A stretch of DNA of 64,000 nucleotides from Streptomyces pyxinicus (GCF_024753135.1 NZ_JANUGP010000001.1:124001-188000); one strand, 5' to 3'. Positions 9,467 to 19,939 are shown, counted from the stretch's first letter. A program made the numbers and translations. The notes: generated by a model not told the origin, from the sequence alone.

Positions 9467-10240
9467 CTAGCGCAGTAGCAGCTGTACGCCGCCCACGACC
9501 GTCGCCGCGATCACCAACTGCTCGAACAGGCGCTGGTTGATCCGGTTCACGGCCCAGGTGCCGAGCAGCGCGCCCGGTACGACGAAGACCACGAGCGCGG
9601 CGTCCAGGAGCAGCGAGTGGCCGTCGATCAGGCCGAGTCCGGCGCTGAAGGGCACCTTCGCCACGTTGACGATCAGGAAGAAGAACGCCGACGTGCCGAG
9701 GAAGCCCAGCTTGCGGAAGCCCGCGGAGAGGAGATACATCGACATCACCGGGCCGCCCGCGTTGGCGACCATGGTGGTGAAGCCGCCGAGCACGCCGTAG
9801 GAGCGCGCCGTGAGCCGACCCGCCCGGGTGGTCACCGCGTCCGGTTCCGGCGCCGTCTCGGCCCTGCGCCGCCGCCACACCGTGACGCCGGCCATCACCA
9901 GCAGGATGACGCCGATCGAGACCCGTACGATCCCGTCGTCCGCCCACACCAGGAACAGCGTGCCCGCCACCACGCCCACCGCGACGGCCGGGAACAGCCG
10001 CCACAGGGTGGGCCAGTGGGCGTGCCGGCGGTAGGTGGCGACGGCGAGCAGGTCGCCGGCGATCAGGAGGGGCAGCAGCACGCCGGTGGAGGCGCGGGCG
10101 GGCAGCACGGCGGCGAAGACCGCGAGGCTGACCGTGTTGGCGCCGCTCACCGCGGTCTTGGAGAAGCCGACGAGCAGCGCGGCGAGGGCGAGCGCGGCGA
10201 ACTGCCAGCCGGATATGTGCCAGAGCGTCATCGTGTTCAT
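9467..10240 (-). CDS. TauE/SafE-family membrane permease (257 aa)
   Basis: A hydrophobic protein with seven to eight predicted membrane segments, for example FAALALAALLVGFSKTAVSG, VGVVAGTLFLVWA, VSIGVILLVMAGVTVW and AALVVFVVPGALLGTWAV. The two half-repeats (GFSKTAVSG ... GGFTTMVANAGGPVMSMYLL) are typical of the TSUP sulfite-exporter/anion family. Start taken at the ATG at 10240 (MNTMTLW); an upstream in-frame start would add nine residues. The substrate cannot be told; family members move organosulfur compounds, sulfite or similar anions. Confidence 0.85.
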   Translation of the reverse strand: MNTMTLWHISGWQFAALALAALLVGFSKTAVSGANTVSLAVFAAVLPARASTGVLLPLLIAGDLLAVATYRRHAHWPTLWRLFPAVAVGVVAGTLFLVWADDGIVRVSIGVILLVMAGVTVWRRRRAETAPEPDAVTTRAGRLTARSYGVLGGFTTMVANAGGPVMSMYLLSAGFRKLGFLGTSAFFFLIVNVAKVPFSAGLGLIDGHSLLLDAALVVFVVPGALLGTWAVNRINQRLFEQLVIAATVVGGVQLLLR

Positions 10241-10289
10241 GTGGGGACCGATGCTATGCGCACGCAACCGGCCTGTTCGAGACGCCTCG

Positions 10290-11801
10290 CTACCGGTCCG
10301 CGTACCGTGCCCGCAGCTCCCGCTTGAGGACCTTCATGCTCGGGCCGAGCGGCAGCGCGTCCGTGAACTCCACCCGCCGCGGGTACTTGTGCCGGCCGAG
10401 GTGCTCCTTGGACCACGCGGTGACGGCGGCGGCGTCGGGCGCGGTGCCGGGCGCGGGGACGACGACGGCGCACACCTCCTCGCCGTGCAGGTCGTCGGGC
10501 AGGCCGATGACGGCGGCCTGGGCGATGCCGGGGTGGCGCGTCAGCACCTCCTCGACCTCCCTCGGGTAGACGTTGTAGCCGCCGCGGATGATGACGTCCT
10601 TCTTGCGGTCCACGATGCGCAGGAACCCGTCCGCGTCCTTGGTGCCGAGGTCGCCGGTGCGGAACCAGCCGTCCACCAGGGCCTCGGCGGTGGCCTCGGG
10701 GCGGCCCAGGTAGCCGGAGAAGACGTTGTGGCCGCGGATGACGACCTCGCCCAGCTCACCGGTCGGCAGCAGCTCGATCCGGTCGTCGGTCTCGGCGCGG
10801 GCGATCTCCACGTCGACGCCCCACAGCGGGTGGCCGATGGTGCCGGGCCTGGTGCCGAAGTCGGGCTGGTTGACGGCGGCGGCCGGCGAGGTCTCCGAGA
10901 GCCCGTACCCCTCGTGGACCCGGGCGCCGAACGCCGCCTCGAAGCGTTCGAGGACGGCGACGGGCAGCGAGGCGCCGCCCGAGACGCACACCCGCAGTGC
11001 GGGCAGGGCCGGGGCGTCCGCTGCCGCCGCCGCGAGCGCGACGAACATGGTCGGCACGCCGTGGAAGGTGTTGGCGCCCTCCTCGGCCATCAGCTCGATG
11101 GCACGGGCCGCGTCGAAGCGGGGCAGCAGCACCAGCGTGGCCCCGGCCCGCCAGGTGGAGTTGAGGGAGACGGTCTGACCGAAGGCGTGGAACAGGGGCA
11201 GGGCGCCGAGCGCGATGTCGTCGGGGCGGATGTCGTTGGCGTCGAAGGCGTTGACGGTCGCGTTCATCACCAGGTTGAAGTGACTGAGCACGGCACCCTT
11301 GGGGACGCCGGTGGTGCCGCTGGTGTAGAAGATCACCGCGGGGTCGTCGGCGGCCCGGGTGAGGTGGGTCGGGAGCGGCTCGGCGTCCGCCGCGAGCCGG
11401 TCGAACTCCGCGCCGAGGGTGACCGTCTCGACCCCGGTGGCGTCGGCCGCGGCCCGGCCGGTGTCCGCCTGGGCCGGGTGGACCAGCAGCAGGCGGGCGC
11501 CGCTGTCCTTGAGGACGTGCTCGACCTCCTCGGTGGACAGCAGCAGGTGGACGGGGACCACGACACCGCCGGCCGCGGCGATCGCGTAGTAGGCGACGGG
11601 GAACTCGGCGGTGTTGGGGGCCATCAGCGCCACCCGGTCGCCCGGCCGTACGCCGAGGGCGGTGAGCGCGCCCGCCCGGGCCAGCGCCCGCCGCCACACC
11701 TCGCCGAAGCCGAGCCGCAGGTCCCCTTCGACGAGGGCGGTCTTGTCGGGGCGGCGCCGGGCGTTCTCGGCGAGGATGGCGGCGACGGACAGGGTTGCCA
11801 T
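10290..11801 (-). CDS. Long-chain acyl-CoA synthetase (AMP-forming, 503 aa)
   Basis: Activates a carboxylic acid to the acyl-adenylate and then the CoA thioester. ANL-superfamily motifs are all present: FYTSGTTGVPKGAVLSHFN (P-loop), VHEGYGLSETSP (A5), GWFRTGDLGTKDADGF (A7), DRKKDVIIRGGYNVYPREVE (A8) and the catalytic Lys near the end (SMKVLKREL). The length is normal for short fatty-acid ligases of actinomycetes. It lies 96 bases downstream of a thiolase on the same strand, which suggests joint use in fatty-acid breakdown. Confidence 0.9.
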   Translation of the reverse strand: MATLSVAAILAENARRRPDKTALVEGDLRLGFGEVWRRALARAGALTALGVRPGDRVALMAPNTAEFPVAYYAIAAAGGVVVPVHLLLSTEEVEHVLKDSGARLLLVHPAQADTGRAAADATGVETVTLGAEFDRLAADAEPLPTHLTRAADDPAVIFYTSGTTGVPKGAVLSHFNLVMNATVNAFDANDIRPDDIALGALPLFHAFGQTVSLNSTWRAGATLVLLPRFDAARAIELMAEEGANTFHGVPTMFVALAAAAADAPALPALRVCVSGGASLPVAVLERFEAAFGARVHEGYGLSETSPAAAVNQPDFGTRPGTIGHPLWGVDVEIARAETDDRIELLPTGELGEVVIRGHNVFSGYLGRPEATAEALVDGWFRTGDLGTKDADGFLRIVDRKKDVIIRGGYNVYPREVEEVLTRHPGIAQAAVIGLPDDLHGEEVCAVVVPAPGTAPDAAAVTAWSKEHLGRHKYPRRVEFTDALPLGPSMKVLKRELRARYADR

Positions 11802-11897
11802 GGGGTGGTGCTCCGTTCTTGCTGCGGCTCGTGTCTCGCGTCCCCGTGCGGGGAGCCCCCGTTGAAGCGCGGCCGGCGCCTTCCGGCCGAGGCGCGC

Positions 11898-13085
<1,188 letters not shown>

Positions 13086-13166
13086 GGCTGGGACTCCTGA
13101 CCTACGACGTTGTGGATCAGCCGGGGCCGTTTCCCTTCCACGGCCCCGCGTGACGGGCACGCACTT

Positions 13167-13183
13167 AATTAGCACTGCTAGTT
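13167..13183. promoter_or_regulatory. Palindromic operator candidate between thiolase and lipase genes
   Basis: AATTAGCA-C-TGCTAGTT: arms match at 7 of 8 positions around a central C. It lies in the 169-base divergent region between an acyl-CoA/thiolase operon and a lipase, within an AT-richer patch. The size and symmetry fit a TetR-type fatty-acid regulator, but no regulator gene is adjacent. Confidence 0.5.
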
Positions 13184-13254
13184 TTGGACTATAGACCCGC
13201 GGACGGTCCGCTGGGAAGATCCTTCCCGGTCGCGCCGACGCCGCTGGAGGAGAC

Positions 13255-14073
13255 ATGCGCCACGCCATGCGCCACGCATCACGCCCTGTCCTGGACGGCA
13301 CCCGCGGAGCCGTCGCCGTACACGAGTGGCCGCACCCGGCGCCCCGCTTCCTGGCGCTGCTCGCGCACGGGTACGGCGAGCACGCGGGCCGGTACGGCGC
13401 CCTCGCCGCCGTCCTCACCGGGCAGGGGGCCGCCGTGTACGCGCCCGACCATCTGGGGCACGGCGGGTCGGCCGGGGAACGGGTGCTGATCGAGGACTTC
13501 GAGGACCTGGTCACCGACCTGCACGCGGTGGCGGACCTGGCCCGCGCCGCCCACCCCGGGCTGCCCCTCGTCCTGTTCGGGCACTCGATGGGCGGCCTGG
13601 TCGCGGCCCGGTACGCCCAGCGGTACGGCTCCGAGCCGGCCGCGCTGGTGCTGTCCGCCCCGGTGATCGGCGCCTGGGCGCTGCCGGGACGGCTGCTGGC
13701 CCTGCCGGAGATCCCGGACACCCCGGTGAGCCCGGCCGCGCTCTCCCGCGATCCCGCGGTGGGCGCCTCCTACGCCGCCGACCCGCTGGTGTGGCACGGA
13801 CCGATGAAGCGGCCGACGCTCGAAGCCTTCGCCCGGGCCCTGGAGACGGTCGCGGCGGGCGGTGCCGTGGGGGCGCTGCCGGTGCTGTGGCTGCACGGGG
13901 ACGCCGACCGGCTGGTGCCGATGGCCGGCAGCCGCCCCGGCGTGGAGCGGCTCGGCGGCCGGCTGACCGAGCGGATCTTCCCCGGGGCCCGGCACGAGGT
14001 GTTCCAGGAGCTGGAGCGCGCGCGTGCCGTCGCCGAGCTGACCGGCTTCCTGGAGGCCGTACTGCCCCGCTGA
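13255..14073 (+). CDS. Monoacylglycerol-lipase-like alpha/beta hydrolase (272 aa)
   Basis: A serine hydrolase with the lid-less core of monoacylglycerol lipases. Visible elements are the oxyanion region AHGYGEHAGRY, the nucleophile elbow LFGHSMGGLVAARYA, the acidic residue in LHGDADRLVP, and the catalytic His in GARHEVFQE. The start is the ATG at 13255 preceded by GGAGGAG. It is divergent from the thiolase and acyl-CoA synthetase genes. A coherent model is release of fatty acids by this enzyme, then activation and cleavage by its neighbours. No signal peptide is seen, so it acts in the cytoplasm. Confidence 0.88.
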   Translation: MRHAMRHASRPVLDGTRGAVAVHEWPHPAPRFLALLAHGYGEHAGRYGALAAVLTGQGAAVYAPDHLGHGGSAGERVLIEDFEDLVTDLHAVADLARAAHPGLPLVLFGHSMGGLVAARYAQRYGSEPAALVLSAPVIGAWALPGRLLALPEIPDTPVSPAALSRDPAVGASYAADPLVWHGPMKRPTLEAFARALETVAAGGAVGALPVLWLHGDADRLVPMAGSRPGVERLGGRLTERIFPGARHEVFQELERARAVAELTGFLEAVLPR

Positions 14074-14185
14074 GCAGGCCTGTTTGCGCCCGGCGACGCT
14101 GGGCACCCGCCCTTTCGGACGTGACCGACACCGTGCGGAGGGAACCTCTCGGCACGGGAAAACCGAGAAAGGGTACGGACGCACC

Positions 14186-14674
14186 ATGACCGTGATCAAG
14201 AGCACGCTCCCGGAGGAGGCGCTCGGTGTCACCGGGACCGCCCTTCAGGACACCCTGGTGGACCTGCTCGGGCTGTCGCTGGTCGGGAAGCAGGCGCACT
14301 GGAACATCGTGGGTCCGCGGTTCCGCTCGATCCACCTCCAGTTGGACGAGGTCGTCGCGACGGCCCGCGCCCACTCGGACACGGTGGCCGAGCGCGCGGC
14401 GGCGCTGGGCGTGTCCCCGGACGGCCGCCCGGAGACCATCGCCGCGACCTTCGCGCTGCCCGGCACCAAGGACGGCTGGCTGCGGGACACCGAGGTGGTG
14501 GAGCTGATGGTGTCCACCCTGGAGGCGGCCATCGGCCGGCTGCGCGAGCGCATCGCCGTGACGGACGAGCCCGACCCGGTCACCCAGGACCTGCTGATCG
14601 CCATCACGGCCGATCTGGAGAAGCAGCGCTGGATGTTCGAGGCCGAGAACTTCCCGCGCGGGGAGAGCCAGTAG
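14186..14674 (+). CDS. dps: Dps-family ferritin-like DNA-protection protein (162 aa)
   Basis: Dps dodecamers oxidise and store iron with hydrogen peroxide and protect DNA. The ferroxidase ligands are in LVGKQAHWNIVGPRF and SIHLQLDEVVATARAHSDTV, and the four-helix-bundle length is normal. Start at the ATG at 14186 (MTVIKSTLPEE). It is the first of three closely spaced stress-type genes (Dps, DUF3140, helix-hairpin-helix protein). Confidence 0.92.
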   Translation: MTVIKSTLPEEALGVTGTALQDTLVDLLGLSLVGKQAHWNIVGPRFRSIHLQLDEVVATARAHSDTVAERAAALGVSPDGRPETIAATFALPGTKDGWLRDTEVVELMVSTLEAAIGRLRERIAVTDEPDPVTQDLLIAITADLEKQRWMFEAENFPRGESQ

Positions 14675-14745
14675 CCGGCCCGAGCCCATGAGAGCCCGCA
14701 CAGAAGATCCCGTACAGAAGAGCTCGCACGGAAGGAGAAAGACCC

Positions 14746-15090
14746 GTGGCCGATGCCCTGGAAATGGACGCGCTGTGGGAGGACTTCCACCGCGTGGTGA
14801 ACATGACCTCGGCAGAACTCGCCACCTGGCTCAAGGTCCGCGACGCGGCCGAGGAGAGTGAGCCGCTGCCCGAGGAGGCCGGCACGCCGACCGGGCAGCA
14901 CGTCCTGTCCATCCTCCAGAAGCGCCGTACCGACCTCACCGACGACGACGTCCGGGTGATGTACCGGGTCGTGGACACCGTCGGTGACCTGGTGGACATG
15001 GAGGACGAGCCGCTGCCGGAGCACAGTTCCGAGGACACCCGGCTGCGGCACCGGCTGATGACGCTGGGCCACGACCCGCTCAAGCCGTAG
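14746..15090 (+). CDS. DUF3140-family protein (114 aa)
   Basis: Small, acidic cytosolic protein starting at GTG 14746 after GGAGG, with the DUF3140 pattern (LWEDFHRVVNMTSAELATWL ... GQHVLSILQKRRTDLTDDDV). In some actinomycetes the family lies near DNA-binding or end-joining genes, where it appears to recognise DNA; no biochemical role is established. It is 10 bases from the next gene, so the pair is probably co-transcribed. Confidence 0.8.
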   Translation: MADALEMDALWEDFHRVVNMTSAELATWLKVRDAAEESEPLPEEAGTPTGQHVLSILQKRRTDLTDDDVRVMYRVVDTVGDLVDMEDEPLPEHSSEDTRLRHRLMTLGHDPLKP

Positions 15091-15100
15091 GGGCGAGACC

Positions 15101-15748
15101 ATGGACCGCGACGAACGGATCGTACGGGAGCTGGTGTCCGAGTACGGGCGGACGTACGCCGAGGAGGCGGGCATCCGCCTGGAGGACACCCCGCAGCCGT
15201 TGTACCGGCTGCTGGTGCTGGCCCTGCTGCTCAGTGCCCGGATCCGGGCGTCGGTCGCGGTGGCCGCCGCCCGGGCCCTGCACGAGGACCACCTGGACAG
15301 CCCGCGCCGGATGGCCGACGCCGGATGGCAGCAGCGGGTGGACGCGCTCGGCCGGGGCGGCTACCGGCGCTACGACGAACGCACCGCCACCCAGCTCGGC
15401 GACGGCGCCGAGCTGCTGCTGGAGCGCTGGCACGGCGATCTGCGGCGGCTGCACGAGGAGGCGGACGGCGACACCGGCGAGCTGCGGCGGCTGCTGCAGG
15501 AGGAGCCGGGCGTCGGGCCCGCCGGTGCCGACATCTTCCTGCGCGAGGCCCAGCAGGTGTGGCCGGAAGTCGGCCCGTACCTGGACGCCAAGGCGCTGTC
15601 CGGGGCGGGCCGGCTCGGCCTGCCGAAGGACCCGCAGAAGCTGACCGCGCTGGCCGGTGACGCCCAACCGGCCACCCTCGCCGCCGCGTTGGTCCGGGCC
15701 GCGCTCGACAAGAAGGTGGCCGAAGACTGCCTCCGCCGGGCGGCATGA
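15101..15748 (+). CDS. HhH-GPD superfamily endonuclease-like protein (215 aa)
   Basis: The arrangement LYRLLVLALLLSARIRASVA, then a helix-hairpin-helix LLQEEPGVGPAGADIFLREA, resembles endonuclease III-type DNA glycosylases. Known members excise damaged bases. The C-terminal iron-sulfur cysteine cluster is absent, and I see no clear catalytic Lys after the hairpin, so activity is uncertain. It follows the DUF3140 gene closely. The neighbourhood (Dps, DUF3140) suggests DNA protection or repair. Confidence 0.75.
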   Translation: MDRDERIVRELVSEYGRTYAEEAGIRLEDTPQPLYRLLVLALLLSARIRASVAVAAARALHEDHLDSPRRMADAGWQQRVDALGRGGYRRYDERTATQLGDGAELLLERWHGDLRRLHEEADGDTGELRRLLQEEPGVGPAGADIFLREAQQVWPEVGPYLDAKALSGAGRLGLPKDPQKLTALAGDAQPATLAAALVRAALDKKVAEDCLRRAA

Positions 15749-15817
15749 TCGTGCCAGACTGCTGCCCGCACGTCCCGGACCGACCACCGGGAGCGGTCCG
15801 ACACAGGGAGCAGCAGG

Positions 15818-16615
15818 GTGACGGGGACCCGGCCGGCAGTACAGCGCATCGACACCACCCGGCCGCATCCGGCCCGGGTCTACGACTGGTTCCTCGGCGG
15901 TAAGGACAACTACCCCGTCGACGAGGAACTGGGCCGCCGCATCGAGGCGATCGACCAGGGCGCCGCCCGTGCCGCGCGCGCCAACCGGGCGTTCATGCAC
16001 CGGGCCACGCGCGCGCTGGCCGCGGACGGCGTCCGGCAGTTCCTGGACATCGGCACCGGCATCCCCACCGAGCCCAATCTGCACCGGATCGCCCAGTCCG
16101 CCGCGCCCGACGCCCGCGTGGTCTACGTCGACAACGATCCCATCGTGCTCGCCCACGCGGGCGCGCTGCTGCGCGGCACCCCGGAGGGCGTGACCGAGTA
16201 CGTGCAGGCCGACGCCCGGGACCCGGACACCATCCTGGAACGCGCCGGTGCCGTCCTGGACCTCGGCCGGCCGGTCGCCCTCTCGCTGATCGCGCTGCTG
16301 CACTTCGTCGCCGACGACGACGGCGCCCACACCCTGGTGTCCACCCTGGTCGACGCCCTCGCCCCGGGCAGCTGCCTGGTGCTGTCGACTCTGACGGCCG
16401 ACTTCGAGCCGGAGCACGTCCGCGAGGGCGTCGCCGCCTACGCGGCCGGGGGCGTCACCCTGGTGGCCCGCACCCGCACCGAGGTCACCGCCTTCTTCGA
16501 CGGCCTGGATCTGCTCGACCCCGGCGTCGTCCCGGTCGACGGCTGGCGGCCCGGGGAGGCGACCGCGGAGCGGGGGCCGGTGTCGCTGTACGGCGGGGTC
16601 GGCCGCAAGCCGTGA
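15818..16615 (+). CDS. DUF574-family SAM-dependent methyltransferase, copy 1 (265 aa)
   Basis: A family especially common in Streptomyces. The diagnostic N-terminus HPARVYDWFLGGKDNYPVD is followed by a Rossmann motif I (FLDIGTGIPTEPNLHRIA) and motif II (VVYVDNDPIVLAHAGALL). The start is the GTG at 15818. The substrate is unknown for this family. A second copy lies at 17683-18492, with a HAD hydrolase between them on the other strand. Confidence 0.88.
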   Translation: MTGTRPAVQRIDTTRPHPARVYDWFLGGKDNYPVDEELGRRIEAIDQGAARAARANRAFMHRATRALAADGVRQFLDIGTGIPTEPNLHRIAQSAAPDARVVYVDNDPIVLAHAGALLRGTPEGVTEYVQADARDPDTILERAGAVLDLGRPVALSLIALLHFVADDDGAHTLVSTLVDALAPGSCLVLSTLTADFEPEHVREGVAAYAAGGVTLVARTRTEVTAFFDGLDLLDPGVVPVDGWRPGEATAERGPVSLYGGVGRKP

Positions 16616-16645
16616 CCGGCTAGCGGCCGGGCGAGCCCTGACCCG

Positions 16646-17500
16646 TCACAGGCCGAGCACCCGGGCGATGGTGCGCGGCACGCCCTCCTCGTTGTTGGAC
16701 GGGGCCAGGTGGCGGGCCCGGGCCAGGACCTGCGGGTGGGCGCCGGCCATGGCGAAGGACCAGTCGGCGGCGTCGAGCATCTCCAGGTCGTTGAGGTAGT
16801 CGCCGAAGACCATCGTCTGCGCGGGCGTGATGCCGAGTGCCCGCTGGAGGCGGCGCAGGGCGGTGCCCTTGTTCGCGGTGCTGTTCATCACGTCGACCCA
16901 GTGCTCGCCGGAGACGACGACCTGGTGCGTGGCGGCGAAGCCGGCCAGTGCCGGGGCGGTGGAGCGCTCGGCGGGGCCGAAGTCGAACACCGCGACCTTG
17001 ATCACCTCGTCCTCGACGGCGGTGACATCGTCCACGACCCGGTGCTCGGCATAGTACGTGCGCACCTCGGCGAGGAAGGCCTCGTCGGCCCGCTCGACGT
17101 ACGCCGACCGCTTGCCGCACACCACGGCGCCGGCGTCCACGCCGTCCGCGACGAGCCGCCGTACCGTGCGCGCGACGTCGGCCGCGACGGTCCGCTCCAG
17201 CGGGTCGGAACTCAGCTCCACGCCGTCGCGGACCACGTAGGTGCCGTTCTCCGCGATGAACACCATGCCCTCGGCGACGTCCGCGAACTGCCGGGCCAGC
17301 GTGGCGTACTGGCGGCCGCTCGCCGGGCTGAACAGCACGCCGCGCCGGCGCAGTTCGGCGAGCAGCGGCCACAGCGCCTCGGGTAGGCGTTTCGCGTCGT
17401 CCAGCAGCGTGCCGTCCATGTCGGTGACGACCAGCCGGATGTCGGCGGCCCCGGCGGGCAGGTGCTCGGCGTCGGTCAGGGGCGTGGGCGTGGCGGGCAT
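16646..17500 (-). CDS. HAD-superfamily (Cof-type) phosphatase (284 aa)
   Basis: Starts at the ATG at 17500 (MPATPTPLT); the longer frame upstream is low-complexity. Motif I VVTDMDGTLLDD carries the nucleophilic Asp, SPASGRQYATLARQF is the family's Ser/Arg segment, and motif IV FGDYLNDLEMLDAADWSFAM holds the magnesium-binding acidic residues, with a Cof-type cap between. Such enzymes hydrolyse small phosphorylated metabolites such as sugar phosphates or flavin nucleotides. It is convergent with one DUF574 methyltransferase and divergent from the other. Confidence 0.88.
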   Translation of the reverse strand: MPATPTPLTDAEHLPAGAADIRLVVTDMDGTLLDDAKRLPEALWPLLAELRRRGVLFSPASGRQYATLARQFADVAEGMVFIAENGTYVVRDGVELSSDPLERTVAADVARTVRRLVADGVDAGAVVCGKRSAYVERADEAFLAEVRTYYAEHRVVDDVTAVEDEVIKVAVFDFGPAERSTAPALAGFAATHQVVVSGEHWVDVMNSTANKGTALRRLQRALGITPAQTMVFGDYLNDLEMLDAADWSFAMAGAHPQVLARARHLAPSNNEEGVPRTIARVLGL

Positions 17501-17682
17501 GCGCGGCTTCCGGTCGGGGGCGGGGTACCGCACCAGTGTCGCCGACCGGGCGGGGCGCCCGGTGCCGGGGTCCGGAACGTCCCGGCGCTCCCGGAACCGC
17601 CCGTGGTGCGCGTTTCCCGGGACAGGTCGATCACCGGGCGGCACAATGACGGCGTACCAGCGTGTGCGGAAGGGGCGGCGAC

Positions 17683-18492
17683 GTGACCGAAGGGCATCCT
17701 CCGACGGCGGGCGCGGGCCGGCTGAACACGTCCGTGGCGCACAACGCCCGGGTGTGGAACTACTGGATCGGCGGCAAGGACAACTACCAGGTCGACCAGC
17801 GGGTCGGCGAGCAGGTGGCGGGGATGTTCCCGGTGATCCGGGCAGTGGCCCGCGCGGACCGGGGGTTCCTGGCACGGGCGGTCGGCTTCCTGACCGCCGA
17901 GCGCGGCATCCGGCAGTTCCTGGACATCGGCACGGGCCTGCCCACCGTGGACAACACCCACGAGATCGCCCAGCGCCTCGCGCCCGAGTCCCGGATCGTG
18001 TACGTCGACAACGACCCGATCGTGCTGGTGCACGCCCGCTCGCTGCTCACCAGTTCCCCGCAGGGCGTCACCGACTACGTCGACGCCGACGTGCACGACC
18101 CGGAGGGCATCGTGCAGCGCGCCGCCGAGACGCTGGACCTGTCCCGGCCGGTCGGGGTGATGCTGCTGGGCATCCTGAACTTCGTGCTGGACACCGACGA
18201 GGCCCGCGAGATCGTGCGGAGGCTGGTGGCGGCGGTGCCGTCGGGCAGCCACCTGGTCCTCACCCATCCGACGTACGACGCGGACGTGGGCGGTGAGGGC
18301 AACGTGCCGGCGATGGAGTTCTGGAACGCCCACGCCACCCCGCCGATCACCGCCCGCACCCGTGCCGAGATCGCCTCCTTCCTGGCGGGCCTGGACCTGG
18401 TGGAGCCGGGTCTGGTGCCGTGCTCGCGGTGGCGCGCCGAGCCGGGCGCGGGAGCCGTACCGCAGTTCGGCGCGGTGGCCGTGAAACGCTGA
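17683..18492 (+). CDS. DUF574-family SAM-dependent methyltransferase, copy 2 (269 aa)
   Basis: Same family as 15818-16615: HNARVWNYWIGGKDNYQVD, FLDIGTGLPTVDNTHEIAQ and IVYVDNDPIVLVHARSLL align directly. The GTG at 17683 (VTEGHPP) has a GGAAGGGG upstream; the frame's earlier start adds MCGRGGD only. The two copies are clearly diverged, so this is not a recent duplication. Confidence 0.88.
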   Translation: MTEGHPPTAGAGRLNTSVAHNARVWNYWIGGKDNYQVDQRVGEQVAGMFPVIRAVARADRGFLARAVGFLTAERGIRQFLDIGTGLPTVDNTHEIAQRLAPESRIVYVDNDPIVLVHARSLLTSSPQGVTDYVDADVHDPEGIVQRAAETLDLSRPVGVMLLGILNFVLDTDEAREIVRRLVAAVPSGSHLVLTHPTYDADVGGEGNVPAMEFWNAHATPPITARTRAEIASFLAGLDLVEPGLVPCSRWRAEPGAGAVPQFGAVAVKR

Positions 18493-18533
18493 ACCGGCAC
18501 CGCCGTACCGCCGAGCTTGCCGAGGAGGACGTG

Positions 18534-19937
18534 ATGACCAGCCTTGCCGACCCCGTGCCCGGCGGGCGCCCGGGCGAGCCGGGCCGGGCCGCCGCGCTCA
18601 CCGCGGAGCTGACCGAGCGGGGCGTGCGCGGCATCGTGCTCGCCTACGTCGACACCGCGGGCGTCACCCGGGTGAAGACGGTTCCGACGGCCCGGCTGGA
18701 GTCGGCCGTGACCCGGGGTGTGGGCATGTCCCCGGTGTTCGACACCTTCCTCGCCGACGACTCGGTCGTCACCACGGATGTGCTGGGCGGCCCGGACGGT
18801 GACCTGCGGCTCTATCCGGACCTCGACCGGCTGGTGGTGCTGGCCGGGCAGCCCGGCTGGGCCTGGGCGCCGGTGGACCGGATCAGCCAGGAGGGCGAGC
18901 GGCACCCCGGCTGCGCCCGGACCTTCCTGCGCCGCACCGTCGCCCGCGCCGCCGAGCGGTACGGCCTCGCGTTCCGGGCGGCGATCGAGGTCGAGTGGGC
19001 GGCCGGGCTGGACTCGGCGCCGCCCGGGGAGTTCGTGCCGGCGGTGTCCGGCCCGGCGTACGGGGCGATCCGGCAGGTGGAGCTGGGCGACTGCGCCGCC
19101 GACCTGCTGGCCGCGTTCGCCGCCCAGGACGTGGCCGTCGACCAGGTGCATCCCGAGTACGCCGCCGGGCAGTTCGAGGTCTCGGTGGGGGCGCTGGACC
19201 CGGTGGCGGCGGCCGACCGCAGTGTCCTGGTGCGGCAGACGATCCGGGCGGTGGCCCGGCGGCACGGCCTGCGGGTGTCGTTCGCGCCCGCGGTGTCGGC
19301 CGAGGGCGTCGGCAACGGCGGCCATCTGCACCTGTCCTCCTGGCGCGACGGGCGGAACCTGCACGCGGGCGGCGAGCGCCGGTACGGCATGACGCCCGAG
19401 GCCGAGTCCTTCGCGGCCGGGGTGCTCGCCCGCCTGCCGGCGCTGACGGCCGTGACCGCGCCCAGCCCCGCCAGCTACCTCAGGCTGCGCCCCTCCCAGT
19501 GGGCGGGGGTGTTCACGGCCTGGGGCCACGAGACCCGGGAGGCCGCGCTGCGGATGGTCACGGGCACGTCCGGCCGCGCGGACCAGGACGCCAACATGGA
19601 GGTCAAACCGGTCGACCTGGCCGCCAACCCGTATCTCGCCCTCGGCTGTGTGATCGCCGCCGGCCTGGACGGGGTGGACCGGGGCCTGTCGCTGCCCGAG
19701 GAGATCACCGGCGACCCGGCGCGCCACGGCCCGGACGAGGCGGCGGCCCGGGGCGTCCGGCGGCTGCCGCGCTCGCTGCCCGAGGCCGTCGAGGAGTTCC
19801 GCGCGGACGAGGTGCTGCGGGCGGCGCTGGGCCCGGTCCTCGCGGACGCGGTGATCGCCGTACGGCTCGGCGAGGCCGCAGCGGTGGCCGGGTTCGACGA
19901 CGCGCGGGTGGCGGCGGCCTACCGCTGGGTGTACTGA
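18534..19937 (+). CDS. Glutamine-synthetase-family ligase, FluG C-domain-like (467 aa)
   Basis: The GS fold is evident from the N-terminal beta-grasp (VLAYVDTAGVTRVKTVPTAR), metal and glutamate-site strands (EVEWAAGLDS; YAAGQFEVSVGALDP), the NGGHLHLSSW loop and VDLAANPYLALGCVIAAGLD. It is shorter and more divergent than housekeeping GlnA and lacks a GlnA-type adenylylation-site region I recognise, so an amine-glutamate ligase role is more likely than ammonia assimilation. Start at ATG 18534 after GAGGAGG. The stop is 2 bases before an amidohydrolase start. In fungal FluG the same two domains are fused in one protein. Confidence 0.8.
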   Translation: MTSLADPVPGGRPGEPGRAAALTAELTERGVRGIVLAYVDTAGVTRVKTVPTARLESAVTRGVGMSPVFDTFLADDSVVTTDVLGGPDGDLRLYPDLDRLVVLAGQPGWAWAPVDRISQEGERHPGCARTFLRRTVARAAERYGLAFRAAIEVEWAAGLDSAPPGEFVPAVSGPAYGAIRQVELGDCAADLLAAFAAQDVAVDQVHPEYAAGQFEVSVGALDPVAAADRSVLVRQTIRAVARRHGLRVSFAPAVSAEGVGNGGHLHLSSWRDGRNLHAGGERRYGMTPEAESFAAGVLARLPALTAVTAPSPASYLRLRPSQWAGVFTAWGHETREAALRMVTGTSGRADQDANMEVKPVDLAANPYLALGCVIAAGLDGVDRGLSLPEEITGDPARHGPDEAAARGVRRLPRSLPEAVEEFRADEVLRAALGPVLADAVIAVRLGEAAAVAGFDDARVAAAYRWVY

Positions 19938-19939
19938 CG

